The notes beneath the pieces are model-generated. The model did not search any database. It worked only from the letters and a program-made list of their open reading frames with translations, and was not told the DNA's origin. From CAUTYU01 sp963545205 (GTDB taxonomy: Bacteria; Desulfobacterota; Desulfovibrionia; Desulfovibrionales; Desulfomicrobiaceae): 64,000 nucleotides of DNA. Position numbers and translations under genes: made by a program. This document shows, piece after piece, positions 1-7,640 of this stretch. The stretch lies in contig CAUUHW010000006.1 in NCBI GenBank assembly GCA_963545205.1, positions 105,908-169,907 of the forward strand, read 5' to 3'. Position 1 is the first letter of the stretch. Every line of letters begins with the position of its first letter.

Positions 1-731
1 AGTGGCGGGAACTTTCTTCGGCTCTTGCCGGTCGTAAGCAGCATGTCTGGCCTTTTTTTTGTCTGGAAGGGGAATGGAATCGTGGGAAACCTGCCCTGCC
101 AGCGGTGGTGCAAAAATCAAAATGTTTTGCCTTTGCGGAGAAACAGGGCTGGGTATGGCGAAATCCGGGACATTCACGGGCAAGTCTGCGTAAGGAAGTG
201 GAAAGATGGTTACAGACGCGGAATATAAAAGCCTTATCTCCCGTGCTGGACAGCCTTTGCGCGGTACTGCCCTTAAACGCCCGTGCCCTGCAACTGGGAC
301 TTGATAAACTGGGCCTGTATCTCAATGGTCGGCAAAATCTGGAGGCAGCAGATTCAGAGCTTTTTACCGCGCGTGTGGAGATTGATATTTTTGCTTTTTT
401 ACAGGCTTTGCAAAACAAGAAAAGTGCGTTGCGGGTATGGACGAAGATTTTGCAGGAACAGGGCAGTGGTTTTTTGTTTCCGTTTCTGGGCTTGATGACC
501 ACTGAAGCCAGGTCCTTGTGGCAGCTGACAGGCCCGGAAGCCGATCATGTCCACCTGCCTCCGGTAGTAAAAGACAATAAAATCCGACTGGCGCGGGCCT
601 TGGGGCGGGCAAAAATTATCAGTATTTTTGATTTACTCGTGCGGACGGAAACAGATGTCAAAAGCGGGCGCGCGGAACCTGAACAAGCCCTGGAGCTGCT
701 TGTTGTCAATTTGGGGCGACTGTTCACATAA
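1..731 (+). CDS. holA: DNA polymerase III delta subunit, 3' part
   Basis: C-terminal 242 codons of the clamp-loader delta subunit, which opens the beta sliding clamp during loading. The reading frame (first full codon at base 3) is open to the window edge, so the 5' end lies outside. The protein shows the end of the AAA-like domain (FCLEGEW, then FAFAEKQGWVWRNPG), a helical linker (LNARALQLGLDKLGLYL) and the all-alpha C-terminal collar domain. These features match deltaproteobacterial HolA proteins as I remember them. No catalytic motif is expected in delta. radC follows 69 bases downstream behind its own possible promoter. The assignment rests on overall pattern rather than a unique motif, so it is good but not certain. 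Confidence 0.75.
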   Translation, partial: WRELSSALAGRKQHVWPFFCLEGEWNRGKPALPAVVQKSKCFAFAEKQGWVWRNPGHSRASLRKEVERWLQTRNIKALSPVLDSLCAVLPLNARALQLGLDKLGLYLNGRQNLEAADSELFTARVEIDIFAFLQALQNKKSALRVWTKILQEQGSGFLFPFLGLMTTEARSLWQLTGPEADHVHLPPVVKDNKIRLARALGRAKIISIFDLLVRTETDVKSGRAEPEQALELLVVNLGRLFT

Positions 732-737
732 TTTTTC

Positions 738-765
738 TTGCCTGCTGGAGCGGTGTGCTTATAGT
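738..765 (+). promoter_or_regulatory. possible sigma70 promoter for radC
   Basis: TTGCCT (738-743) and TATAGT (760-765) are separated by 16 bases, 35 bases ahead of the radC start. It is a plausible but weak match to consensus and rests on sequence alone. Confidence 0.35.
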
Positions 766-800
766 AGGATTTGCGTGTTTGACGCAAACGGGAGCAGGTT

Positions 801-1478
801 ATGAGTGACAACCCCCATTATATTGGTCATCGAAGTCGGTTGAAAGAGCGTCTGGAAGAAAACGCGGCCAGTTTGCAGGACTATGAAGTGCTTGAGCTTG
901 TCCTTGGTTACGCCCTGCCGCGGCGGGATACCAAACCTTTGGCCAAGGCCCTGCTGGGGCATTTTGGAACGCTGGCCGGTGTGTATGGCGCGCGGCCGGA
1001 GGAACTGGCAGATGTTTCCGGTGTTGGGCCCGGTCTCGTCACTTTCTGGCGCTTATGGCGGGAATACTGGGCCAGGGTGGAAGAGTCCGAACTGCGGCAG
1101 CGGGAAGCATGTGGTTCTCCAGAAGCCATTGCGGATATGGCTCGCGCCCGTCTTGGCTATCTGGGCAAGGAAGAACTGTGGCTGGCCTGCCTTGATACGA
1201 AAAACCGGCTGCTCGCCTTTGTCCCTGTCAATCAGGGAACAGTGAATCAGGCTGTGGCCTATCCCAGGGAGATTTTAGCGGTGGCTTTGCGCCGCGAGGC
1301 AGCCGCCATTGTTCTGGTGCATAATCACCCGGGCGGTGACCCTTTGCCCTCTAAAGAGGACAGGGATTTTACCAGGCGGATTGCTTTTCTGGCGCAGGAA
1401 ATGGGCCTGCGTCTGCTTGACCATATTATTGTTGCTGAGAAGAAATACTACAGTTTTCAGGAAAGAGGGTTGCTTTAG
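801..1478 (+). CDS. radC: RadC/JAB-domain DNA repair-family protein
   Basis: RadC family protein of 225 residues, the usual length. A helix-hairpin-helix-like N-terminal part (DVSGVGPGLV, about residues 70-80) is followed by a JAMM/MPN metalloprotease-like domain with the HNHPGGD motif at residues 174-180 and the trailing acidic residue (SKED). The family is conserved near repair and replication genes. Its enzymatic role is unsettled despite the historic DNA-repair name. The start at ATG 801 is preceded by GAGCAGG. It sits between holA and lon in the same orientation. Confidence 0.93.
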   Translation: MSDNPHYIGHRSRLKERLEENAASLQDYEVLELVLGYALPRRDTKPLAKALLGHFGTLAGVYGARPEELADVSGVGPGLVTFWRLWREYWARVEESELRQREACGSPEAIADMARARLGYLGKEELWLACLDTKNRLLAFVPVNQGTVNQAVAYPREILAVALRREAAAIVLVHNHPGGDPLPSKEDRDFTRRIAFLAQEMGLRLLDHIIVAEKKYYSFQERGLL

Positions 1479-1548
1479 ACGAAAGCGCGGGACAGACAGC
1501 TGGTTTTACTGTTTTGTTCGGGCGCGAGAGAAATTCTCCGGAGAAAAA

Positions 1549-4029
1549 ATGAGCGAAAAAAAAGACGTATTGGAACAGGAAGAAGAACAGGAAGATTTGC
1601 TTGAAGATATGCTGGACATTGAAGAGGCACAAGCAGACACCGGTGAAGACGATTTTGATTTGCCACGGCGTATCCCCTTACTGACGGTGCGTGATATTGT
1701 CATGTTTAACTACATGATTTTGCCGCTGTATGTCAGTCGGGAAAAAAGTATCCTGGCTGTTGATGCCGCGCTGAAAGCAAATCGTCATGTGCTGATTTGT
1801 ACCCAGAAAAACAAGGACGAGGAAGAACCCAGACCTGAAGATATTTACGATGTGGGAACAGTCGGCATGATTATGCGGGTGCTCAAGATGCCGGACGGAC
1901 GCACAAAAGTACTGGTTCAGGGGTTGAGCCGGGCAAAGATTCGTGCGTATCTACAAACCGAACCTTTTGAAGAGGTTGAGGTTGAGCATGTTGTTGAAAA
2001 AGAAATTCTGGCCCAGGAACCTGAGCAGGAAGCATTGATGCGTTCAGTCCGGGAACAGAGTGAAAAGATTTTATCCCTGCGCGGAATTGACACGGGCGAA
2101 ATTATGTCCGTGCTCAATAATGTCATGGATCACGGCAGACTGGCTGACCTTGTCGCTTCCAATCTGAGAATGCGTACAGATGAAGCCCAGAGGATTCTGT
2201 CCTGCGAAAATCCTGTTGAACGCTTGAGACTTGTTAATAATCAGCTGGCAAAAGAGGTGGAAATCGCTTCCATGCAGGCCAAGATTCACAGCCTTGCCCG
2301 TGAAGGCATGGATAAGGCCCAGCGTGAATATTATCTGCGTGAACAGCTTAAGGCCATTCGCAGGGAACTTGGCGATATGGGTGGTGAAGGTTCTGATGAC
2401 CTTGACGATGTACGGGAAGCTCTTGAAAAAGCCGGATTACCGCCAAAGGTGATGAAAGAAGCCAAAAAGCAGTTTGGCCGGCTTGAAAGCATGCACACAG
2501 ATTCATCTGAAGCCGGTGTTATCCGTACCTATCTTGACTGGCTGAGTGAGCTGCCCTGGAAAAAAATGTCCAAGGACCGTCTGGACATCAAAAAGGCCGA
2601 AGCCATACTGAATGAAGACCATTACGACCTGACCAGGGTCAAGGAACGGATTCTGGAATATCTCAGCGTGCGCAAGCTCAATCCGCAAATGAAAGGCCCG
2701 ATTTTGCTTTTTGTCGGCCCTCCGGGAGTTGGAAAAACCTCACTTGGCCGTTCCATTGCCCGCGCTCTTGGCCGCAAGTTCGTGCGCATGTCGCTTGGCG
2801 GTATGCGTGATGAGGCTGAAATTCGTGGCCACAGACGGACATATATTGGTTCCATGCCCGGACGGATTATTCAGGGTATAAAAGAGGCTGGCACACGTAA
2901 TCCGGTGTTTATGCTTGATGAAATCGACAAGGTGGGCAGTGATTTTCGGGGCGACCCGTCATCAGCGCTGCTGGAAGTGCTTGACCCGGAGCAGAACAAC
3001 TCCTTTACTGACCATTATCTGAATGTTCCCTTTGATTTGTCCAAGGTCATGTTTATTTGTACGGCCAATATGCGTGACACCATTCCAGGCGCTTTGCTGG
3101 ACAGGATGGAGACCATCACTATCAGCGGCTATACAGAACAGGAAAAGGTGATTATAGCCCGTCGTCATATCCTGGAACGGCAAATCAGGGAGAACGGGCT
3201 GGAGGAAAAGGATTTGCAACTGAGTGATAAGGTGCTGTTGCAGATTATCCGCGAATATACACGGGAATCCGGTTTGCGGAACGCCGAGCGTGAAATTGGC
3301 GCGGTGTGCCGTAAAATCGCGCGTAAAGTCGCGGAAGGCAAAAAAGGCCCGTTTCGGGTGACTGCTCGTTCGCTTGGCAAACTGCTTGGTCTGCCAAAAT
3401 TTCTGGATGATGAAGACGAAAAGAATTTACCGCCGGGAGTGGTAACGGGTCTTGCCTGGACGCCGCATGGAGGAGAAATCCTGCATGTGGAAGTGACAAC
3501 CATGCCCGGAAAAGGCCAGCTTATTCTGACTGGTCAGCTTGGTGATGTAATGAAAGAAAGCGCGCAGGCGGCACTCAGTTACGCCCGCAGTCGGGTAAAA
3601 GAATTGGGGCTGGAAGCTGATTTTCAGGAAAAAAAGGACATTCATGTTCATGTTCCGGCTGGAGCTACGCCCAAAGACGGGCCGTCAGCCGGAGTGACGT
3701 TGGTGACCGCCCTGCTTTCGGCCCTGAGCGGCAAAGCCTTGCGCAACGATATTGCCATGACCGGTGAAATCACCTTGCGTGGCCGCGTGTTGCCGGTTGG
3801 TGGTATCAAGGAAAAGATTCTGGCGGCAGTGCGCCGTGGAATTAAAGAGGTGATTATCCCGGCCAGGAACAACAATGATTTTCTGGAAATTCCCGGCGAA
3901 TTGCGCAAAAAAATCATTGCCCGTCCGGTTGAAAATATTGATGAAATCTGGTCGGTTGTCTGGCCGGAGGCAGATAAAAAGACTCATGTGACAAAAAAGA
4001 AAAGCGGCCCCAAAAAGGGGAGAGTATGA
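1549..4029 (+). CDS. lon: ATP-dependent Lon protease
   Basis: Lon, the cytosolic AAA+ serine protease that degrades misfolded and regulatory proteins, 826 residues from the chosen start. An acidic N-terminal tail leads into the LON substrate-binding domain (RRIPLLTVRDIVMFNYMILPL). Then come a coiled helical region (REYYLREQLKAIRRELG), the AAA+ module with Walker A GPPGVGKT near residue 390, and the protease domain with the catalytic Ser in KDGPSAG near residue 713 and the partner Lys in LPVGGIKEK. A longer open frame extends upstream to 1309 over radC, but ATG 1549 has a good GGAG ribosome site 5-10 bases before it and gives the normal length. The protein has a basic Lys-rich C-terminal tail. 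Confidence 0.97.
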   Translation: MSEKKDVLEQEEEQEDLLEDMLDIEEAQADTGEDDFDLPRRIPLLTVRDIVMFNYMILPLYVSREKSILAVDAALKANRHVLICTQKNKDEEEPRPEDIYDVGTVGMIMRVLKMPDGRTKVLVQGLSRAKIRAYLQTEPFEEVEVEHVVEKEILAQEPEQEALMRSVREQSEKILSLRGIDTGEIMSVLNNVMDHGRLADLVASNLRMRTDEAQRILSCENPVERLRLVNNQLAKEVEIASMQAKIHSLAREGMDKAQREYYLREQLKAIRRELGDMGGEGSDDLDDVREALEKAGLPPKVMKEAKKQFGRLESMHTDSSEAGVIRTYLDWLSELPWKKMSKDRLDIKKAEAILNEDHYDLTRVKERILEYLSVRKLNPQMKGPILLFVGPPGVGKTSLGRSIARALGRKFVRMSLGGMRDEAEIRGHRRTYIGSMPGRIIQGIKEAGTRNPVFMLDEIDKVGSDFRGDPSSALLEVLDPEQNNSFTDHYLNVPFDLSKVMFICTANMRDTIPGALLDRMETITISGYTEQEKVIIARRHILERQIRENGLEEKDLQLSDKVLLQIIREYTRESGLRNAEREIGAVCRKIARKVAEGKKGPFRVTARSLGKLLGLPKFLDDEDEKNLPPGVVTGLAWTPHGGEILHVEVTTMPGKGQLILTGQLGDVMKESAQAALSYARSRVKELGLEADFQEKKDIHVHVPAGATPKDGPSAGVTLVTALLSALSGKALRNDIAMTGEITLRGRVLPVGGIKEKILAAVRRGIKEVIIPARNNNDFLEIPGELRKKIIARPVENIDEIWSVVWPEADKKTHVTKKKSGPKKGRV

Positions 4030-4138
4030 AGATGTTTTTTGTGCTGAAAAGAGAAATCTGCTTGATTTGTTTATAATTTTTATTTGTTATTAGCTGTGTG
4101 AATTTTAGCATTATAGAATAGAGGGATAAGAGTAAAGG

Positions 4139-4312
4139 ATGAAAAGTTTTTTGGCTGTACAATTAAAAAAGTTTTATTTTCTGTCCTGGGGGGCTGCTTT
4201 TTCTTGCTTGTGGCGGGGCAGCGTTAGCTGAGGTCCCCCGATTGCTCCAGCAGCTAACGACAGTGGTTTTTCTATGGGCTTGAAAGTGGGAACTTTGGGC
4301 CAAGGAGCTTAA
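4139..4312 (+). pseudogene. decayed copy of outer-membrane protein gene
   Basis: ATG 4139 follows AAAGG and opens a signal-peptide-like stretch (MKSFLAVQLKKFYFLSW). TGA at 4229 interrupts it, and the same frame then continues with SGFSMGLKVGTLGQGA to TAA at 4310. The second part closely resembles SGLFCGVKVGTLGVGA at the mature N-terminus of the intact barrel protein encoded at 4979. A different frame across the first stop reads ACGGAALAE, a typical signal-cleavage site, so a frameshift is an alternative to the nonsense codon. Nothing of the remaining barrel could be recognised downstream. It is most simply the 5' remnant of a tandem duplicate. Confidence 0.6.
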
Positions 4313-4567
4313 TCAGGAACAAGCGTATCCGAATCCAACGACCTGGCTGTGTTAATTATGAGGTCTGCCGGACGCCTCAGGGCAGAAAAGCTGTCGCAAA
4401 AATATTCATCTTGTTGACGGCAGAATCTGCCGGCTGTTTTTGAGGTCCTATCGCAAGTCCCTCAAAAGACAGGTTGCAAAGGGACTTGTTGGTATGCCTG
4501 TTCGTTGCCTTCCGAAAGAAATGCTTTAACCCCGATATGTTATAATGGAGTCTGTAATGCGAGAGTC
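4313..4567. other. non-coding stretch between two gene remnants
   Basis: No supportable gene. It holds a short hairpin, GGCAG-aat-CTGCC (4419-4431), followed by a T run, which could act as a weak terminator on the plus strand. It probably represents eroded sequence between the barrel-gene remnant and the HicB remnant. Confidence 0.4.
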
Positions 4568-4849
4568 TTACAACTCGATCTGAACTGCTTCTTTCAGAGT
4601 TTCTGTTGCCCATTGGTTGATGCTTTTTCCATTTGCCTGGGCAATGGTTGCCACAGCCGCGTGTATGTCAGGGGGAATTCTTAGCATCAGTTTTCCAGAG
4701 TATGGTTTTTGAGCAGGTCTTCCTGTTTCCCTGCTGATTGCAATGTAGTTGTCTACAGATTCATGAAATGCTTCTTCCGGTTTATCTACAGTAACGACGC
4801 AATCAAAAAACGCTGGTATTAAAAAATGGTTTTTTGACAGCAGCGGCAA
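4568..4849 (-). pseudogene. truncated HicB-family antitoxin, orphan
   Basis: The C-terminal two thirds match the HicB antitoxin family: EEAFHESVDNYIAISRETG, then PYSGKLMLRIPPDIHAAVA and GKSINQWATETL, which form the ribbon-helix-helix DNA-binding part. The N-terminal partial-RNase H-like domain of HicB is missing. In its place is an unrelated stretch (KNHFLIPAFFDC), and the only start codon available is TTG at 4849 without a clear ribosome site. No HicA toxin gene lies on either side. I infer a degraded antitoxin. An expressed orphan RHH regulator remains possible. Confidence 0.6.
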
Positions 4850-4978
4850 GGAAAAGATTCCGGCAGGAGTTCTAAGGAGCAGCAGTGAGTTTTTATTGTT
4901 CTTTTATTTTTAGCTTGTTAGTTGTACGTGTTCTTTTTGACGGCCTTTGCGCCTCACTTTTTCGCACTGGAGTAAAAA

Positions 4979-5638
4979 ATGAAATGTTGTTTGACTGAAA
5001 ATCTGAAAAGTAACCTTGTTTTTTTCTTTGTTTTTTGCGGGCTGTTTTTGGGGCCTTTGAGGGCGGCGGCAGATACCAGTGGCCTTTTTTGTGGGGTAAA
5101 AGTCGGAACATTGGGCGTTGGTGCGGATGTTGGCTATTCTTTTTTTTCTTTTCTCAAGCTGCGCGGCAATATAAACTATTTTGCAGTTGACCTAGACTGG
5201 AACGAGAAAGACAAGGCCGCTGTTTCCATGGACGCAAACATAAAAAGTTCAACTCTGGGGGCCTTGCTTGATTTTCATCCCTTTGCCGGCTCGTTTCGTT
5301 TAACCGGCGGTTTGTACCGGAACAGACTGGATTTCAAAATGGATCAGGTCCTTGAAGTTTCAGTCGGCGGGAGTAAAAAACGTTATGCCGCCCATTCCGA
5401 TGTTAAATTTAACAAGGTCAGTCCGTATGTCGGTATTGGATATGGCAGCACCAACAGCAGTGGCTTGTCTTTTAATTTTGATCTGGGCCTGTTGTTTCTT
5501 GGTGACCCGACAGCCAGGTATTCAGGCGGTGGGAAAAGCGGTTCCGAGATTAGCGAGGAAATTGACAAACTTGAACATGATGTCAAAAAATACGCGTTTT
5601 GGCCTGTTACGATGTTTGGCCTGACGTACAGATTTTAA
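4979..5638 (+). CDS. outer-membrane beta-barrel protein
   Basis: 219-residue secreted protein. A hydrophobic signal segment (FFFVFCGLFLG) ends at LRAAAD, consistent with signal peptidase I cleavage. The mature part alternates short amphipathic strands (VKVGTLGVGADVGYSF, LKLRGNINYFAVDLDW, FRLTGGLYRNRLDF, VSPYVGIGYG) and ends in the aromatic signature GLTYRF expected of BAM substrates. The size suggests a small 8-stranded barrel of the OmpW or OmpA-barrel type, substrate unknown. Similar proteins carrying the GxKxGTLGxGxxxGY start occur in Desulfovibrio and Bordetella relatives. A terminator follows at once. A decayed copy of its first codons lies at 4139. Confidence 0.87.
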   Translation: MKCCLTENLKSNLVFFFVFCGLFLGPLRAAADTSGLFCGVKVGTLGVGADVGYSFFSFLKLRGNINYFAVDLDWNEKDKAAVSMDANIKSSTLGALLDFHPFAGSFRLTGGLYRNRLDFKMDQVLEVSVGGSKKRYAAHSDVKFNKVSPYVGIGYGSTNSSGLSFNFDLGLLFLGDPTARYSGGGKSGSEISEEIDKLEHDVKKYAFWPVTMFGLTYRF

Positions 5639-5669
5639 CTGTAAATCCTTTTTTGTACACATTTGCTGC

Positions 5670-5700
5670 CGTTTCCCGCGCAACAGCGGGACACGTTTTT
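5670..5700 (+). terminator. Rho-independent terminator after barrel gene
   Basis: Stem TCCCGC-gcaaca-GCGGGA (5674-5691), extended by CGT/ACG across one unpaired base on each side and followed by five T at 5696-5700. It lies 32 bases after the stop codon of the outer-membrane protein gene. Confidence 0.8.
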
Positions 5701-5725
5701 GCTGAGATTGATTGGCGGAACCTGG

Positions 5726-7378
5726 TTATATCCTGTGCACCAACGGCACAATAATTGGGTCGCGGCCCAGTTCCTTGCGGAAAAAGCGGCGCAGGGAAGA
5801 GTGAATACGGTCTTGCAGTTTGCCTGTATCGGTTCGCAGGTCGCTGTAGATGTTCATGACAATCGACTGGGCGTCTTCAAGAATATGTGATAGCTGTTGC
5901 TCAAAAATAAACCCTCTGGACAAGATTTTGGGGCCAAGAACGATTTCGTTTGAGTCTGCTTGCAGGGCCAGCAAAATAATGACCAGCCCCTCATCTCCCA
6001 GAATCTGGCGTTCACGCAATACGCTTTGCCCCACGTCTCCCACACCCTTGCCGTCTACCAGAAGTGGTTTGGCCTCAATGCGTTCTTCAAAACGCAGGCC
6101 CGTTTGGGTAAAAGTTACTGGCTGTCCGTTTTCAATCACCAGCGCCCGTTCAGGGGCAACGCCGCATTCGCGGGCCAGTTGCGAATGTTTGACCAGATGG
6201 CGGTATTCTCCATGCACGGGAATAAAAAATTTGGGTTTGACCGTTTTAATCATCTGGCGCAGTTCTTCCTTGTGCGCGTGGCCGGAGGCGTGGATTTCCT
6301 GCACATTGTCGTACAGAACTTCAGCCCCGCTGCGGTAGAGCTGGTTGATAACCTTGGTAATCGCTCTTGTGTTGCCGGGAATGAATCGTGAGGACATGAT
6401 AACGGTATCGCCCCTGTGTATGCTCAGGTTTTTGTGTTCACCGTAAGCAAGGCGGCTCAGGGCGGAAAGCGGTTCTCCCTGCGAACCTGTGAGCAAAAGC
6501 ACCGCATTGCTGTCTGGAACCGAGCCAGAATCTTCCAGCGCAAGAAGGGTTTGGGGCGGGATTTTGAGATACCCAAGCCCTTTGGCAATCTCTACATTGT
6601 TGGCCAGGCTCCTGCCACTGATGCCAACCTTGCGGCCATGGGCTGCCGCCAGGTCAAAAATTTCTTGTATTCTCTGGATGTGGCTGGAAAACAAGGTGAT
6701 CAGGATTCGGCCCTGACTACGTTGAAAAATTTTATTGAGTGATGTTTTGATGTCGTTTTCTGTCAGGGTGTAGCCTTCGCGCTCAATATTCGTGGAATCT
6801 GAAAGCAGCAGGGTGACACCGTCCCGGGCAAAGGCGGCAAACTGTTTCAGGTCGGTTTGCTGATCGTGCAGGGGTGTGGGGTCAATCTTGAAATCTCCGG
6901 TATGGATAAATCTGCCCACTGGAGTTTCTATGCCCAGCCCAAAGCCTTCAATAATTGAATGGCAGACCGGCAGAAAGGTGAACGCGAAATCGCCCAGTTC
7001 AAGGCGCTGGCCTTTTTGCACTTCGCGCAGAACCGGATTTTCAACAGGGCTGTATTCCTGCAATTTTTTCTGGATCAGGGCCAGGGTAAACCTGGAACTG
7101 TAAAGCGGTGTATCCGGCAAATGCGGCATGAGCCAAGGCAGTGCCCCGATATGGTCTTCATGCCCATGCGTCAGAATAATCCCTTTAAGCTTTTCTTTTT
7201 TTTGTAGGATACTGTCAAGACTGGGGATAACAACATCAATCCCCAAAAGAAGTTCGTCAGGAAACATAAGACCGCAGTCAATAACCACCAGTGATGAATC
7301 GGTCTCCAGCAACATGCAGTTTTGTCCGATTTCTCCCAGTCCACCAAGAGGAGTCAGTATGACACGCGGTTCAGCCAT
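5726..7378 (-). CDS. rnj: ribonuclease J
   Basis: RNase J-type metallo-beta-lactamase/beta-CASP ribonuclease, which acts as endonuclease and 5'-3' exonuclease in mRNA decay and RNA maturation. The zinc-binding motif THGHEDHIGALPW lies in the N-terminal part, followed by HTGDFKID, the beta-CASP insert (LLSDSTNIEREGYT, SGRSLANN) and PVHGEYRHL. It is about 550 residues, standard length. The in-frame ATG at 7396 has no ribosome site. ATG 7378 has GGAG upstream and gives the family-typical start MAEPRVILTPLGGLGEIG, so I prefer it. The gene is convergent with the barrel gene and runs the same way as the EF-G-like gene. Confidence 0.96.
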   Translation of the reverse strand: MAEPRVILTPLGGLGEIGQNCMLLETDSSLVVIDCGLMFPDELLLGIDVVIPSLDSILQKKEKLKGIILTHGHEDHIGALPWLMPHLPDTPLYSSRFTLALIQKKLQEYSPVENPVLREVQKGQRLELGDFAFTFLPVCHSIIEGFGLGIETPVGRFIHTGDFKIDPTPLHDQQTDLKQFAAFARDGVTLLLSDSTNIEREGYTLTENDIKTSLNKIFQRSQGRILITLFSSHIQRIQEIFDLAAAHGRKVGISGRSLANNVEIAKGLGYLKIPPQTLLALEDSGSVPDSNAVLLLTGSQGEPLSALSRLAYGEHKNLSIHRGDTVIMSSRFIPGNTRAITKVINQLYRSGAEVLYDNVQEIHASGHAHKEELRQMIKTVKPKFFIPVHGEYRHLVKHSQLARECGVAPERALVIENGQPVTFTQTGLRFEERIEAKPLLVDGKGVGDVGQSVLRERQILGDEGLVIILLALQADSNEIVLGPKILSRGFIFEQQLSHILEDAQSIVMNIYSDLRTDTGKLQDRIHSSLRRFFRKELGRDPIIVPLVHRI

Positions 7379-7571
7379 GATATTAGGTAGCTCCATAAAA
7401 TTAGATGATGTTATTAGCTGATTTTTGACCGGAAGACAAGACGTGTTTCAGGAGCGGAATGTCCCTGTTGGTAATGATAAAAAGCGGTTTTCAAAAGGTT
7501 TGAACCCGGGAAAAGGCCTTTTCGTTTATGTCAGACCGTCCGGTTTTTGAAATGGAGTCGGTTTATTGAAG

Positions 7572-7616
7572 AGCCGTACAAAAAGGCGAAGGTTGTTTTC
7601 ACTTTTTTGTACGGCT
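7572..7616 (-). terminator. hairpin after EF-G-like gene
   Basis: Inverted repeat AGCCGTACAAAAA (7572-7584) and TTTTTTGTACGGCT (7603-7616), 13 perfectly paired bases with an 18-19-base loop, 25 bases beyond the stop of the minus-strand EF-G-like gene. The T run is inside the stem, so termination is likely but not textbook. Confidence 0.6.
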
Positions 7617-7640
7617 TGTTACGCATTGCCCGACAGACCG

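Noticed and set aside
7510..7523. Perfect palindrome GAAAAGGCCTTTTC upstream of the RNase J gene
   Set aside because: Short, low in information and without a second copy or promoter nearby; not enough to call an operator.
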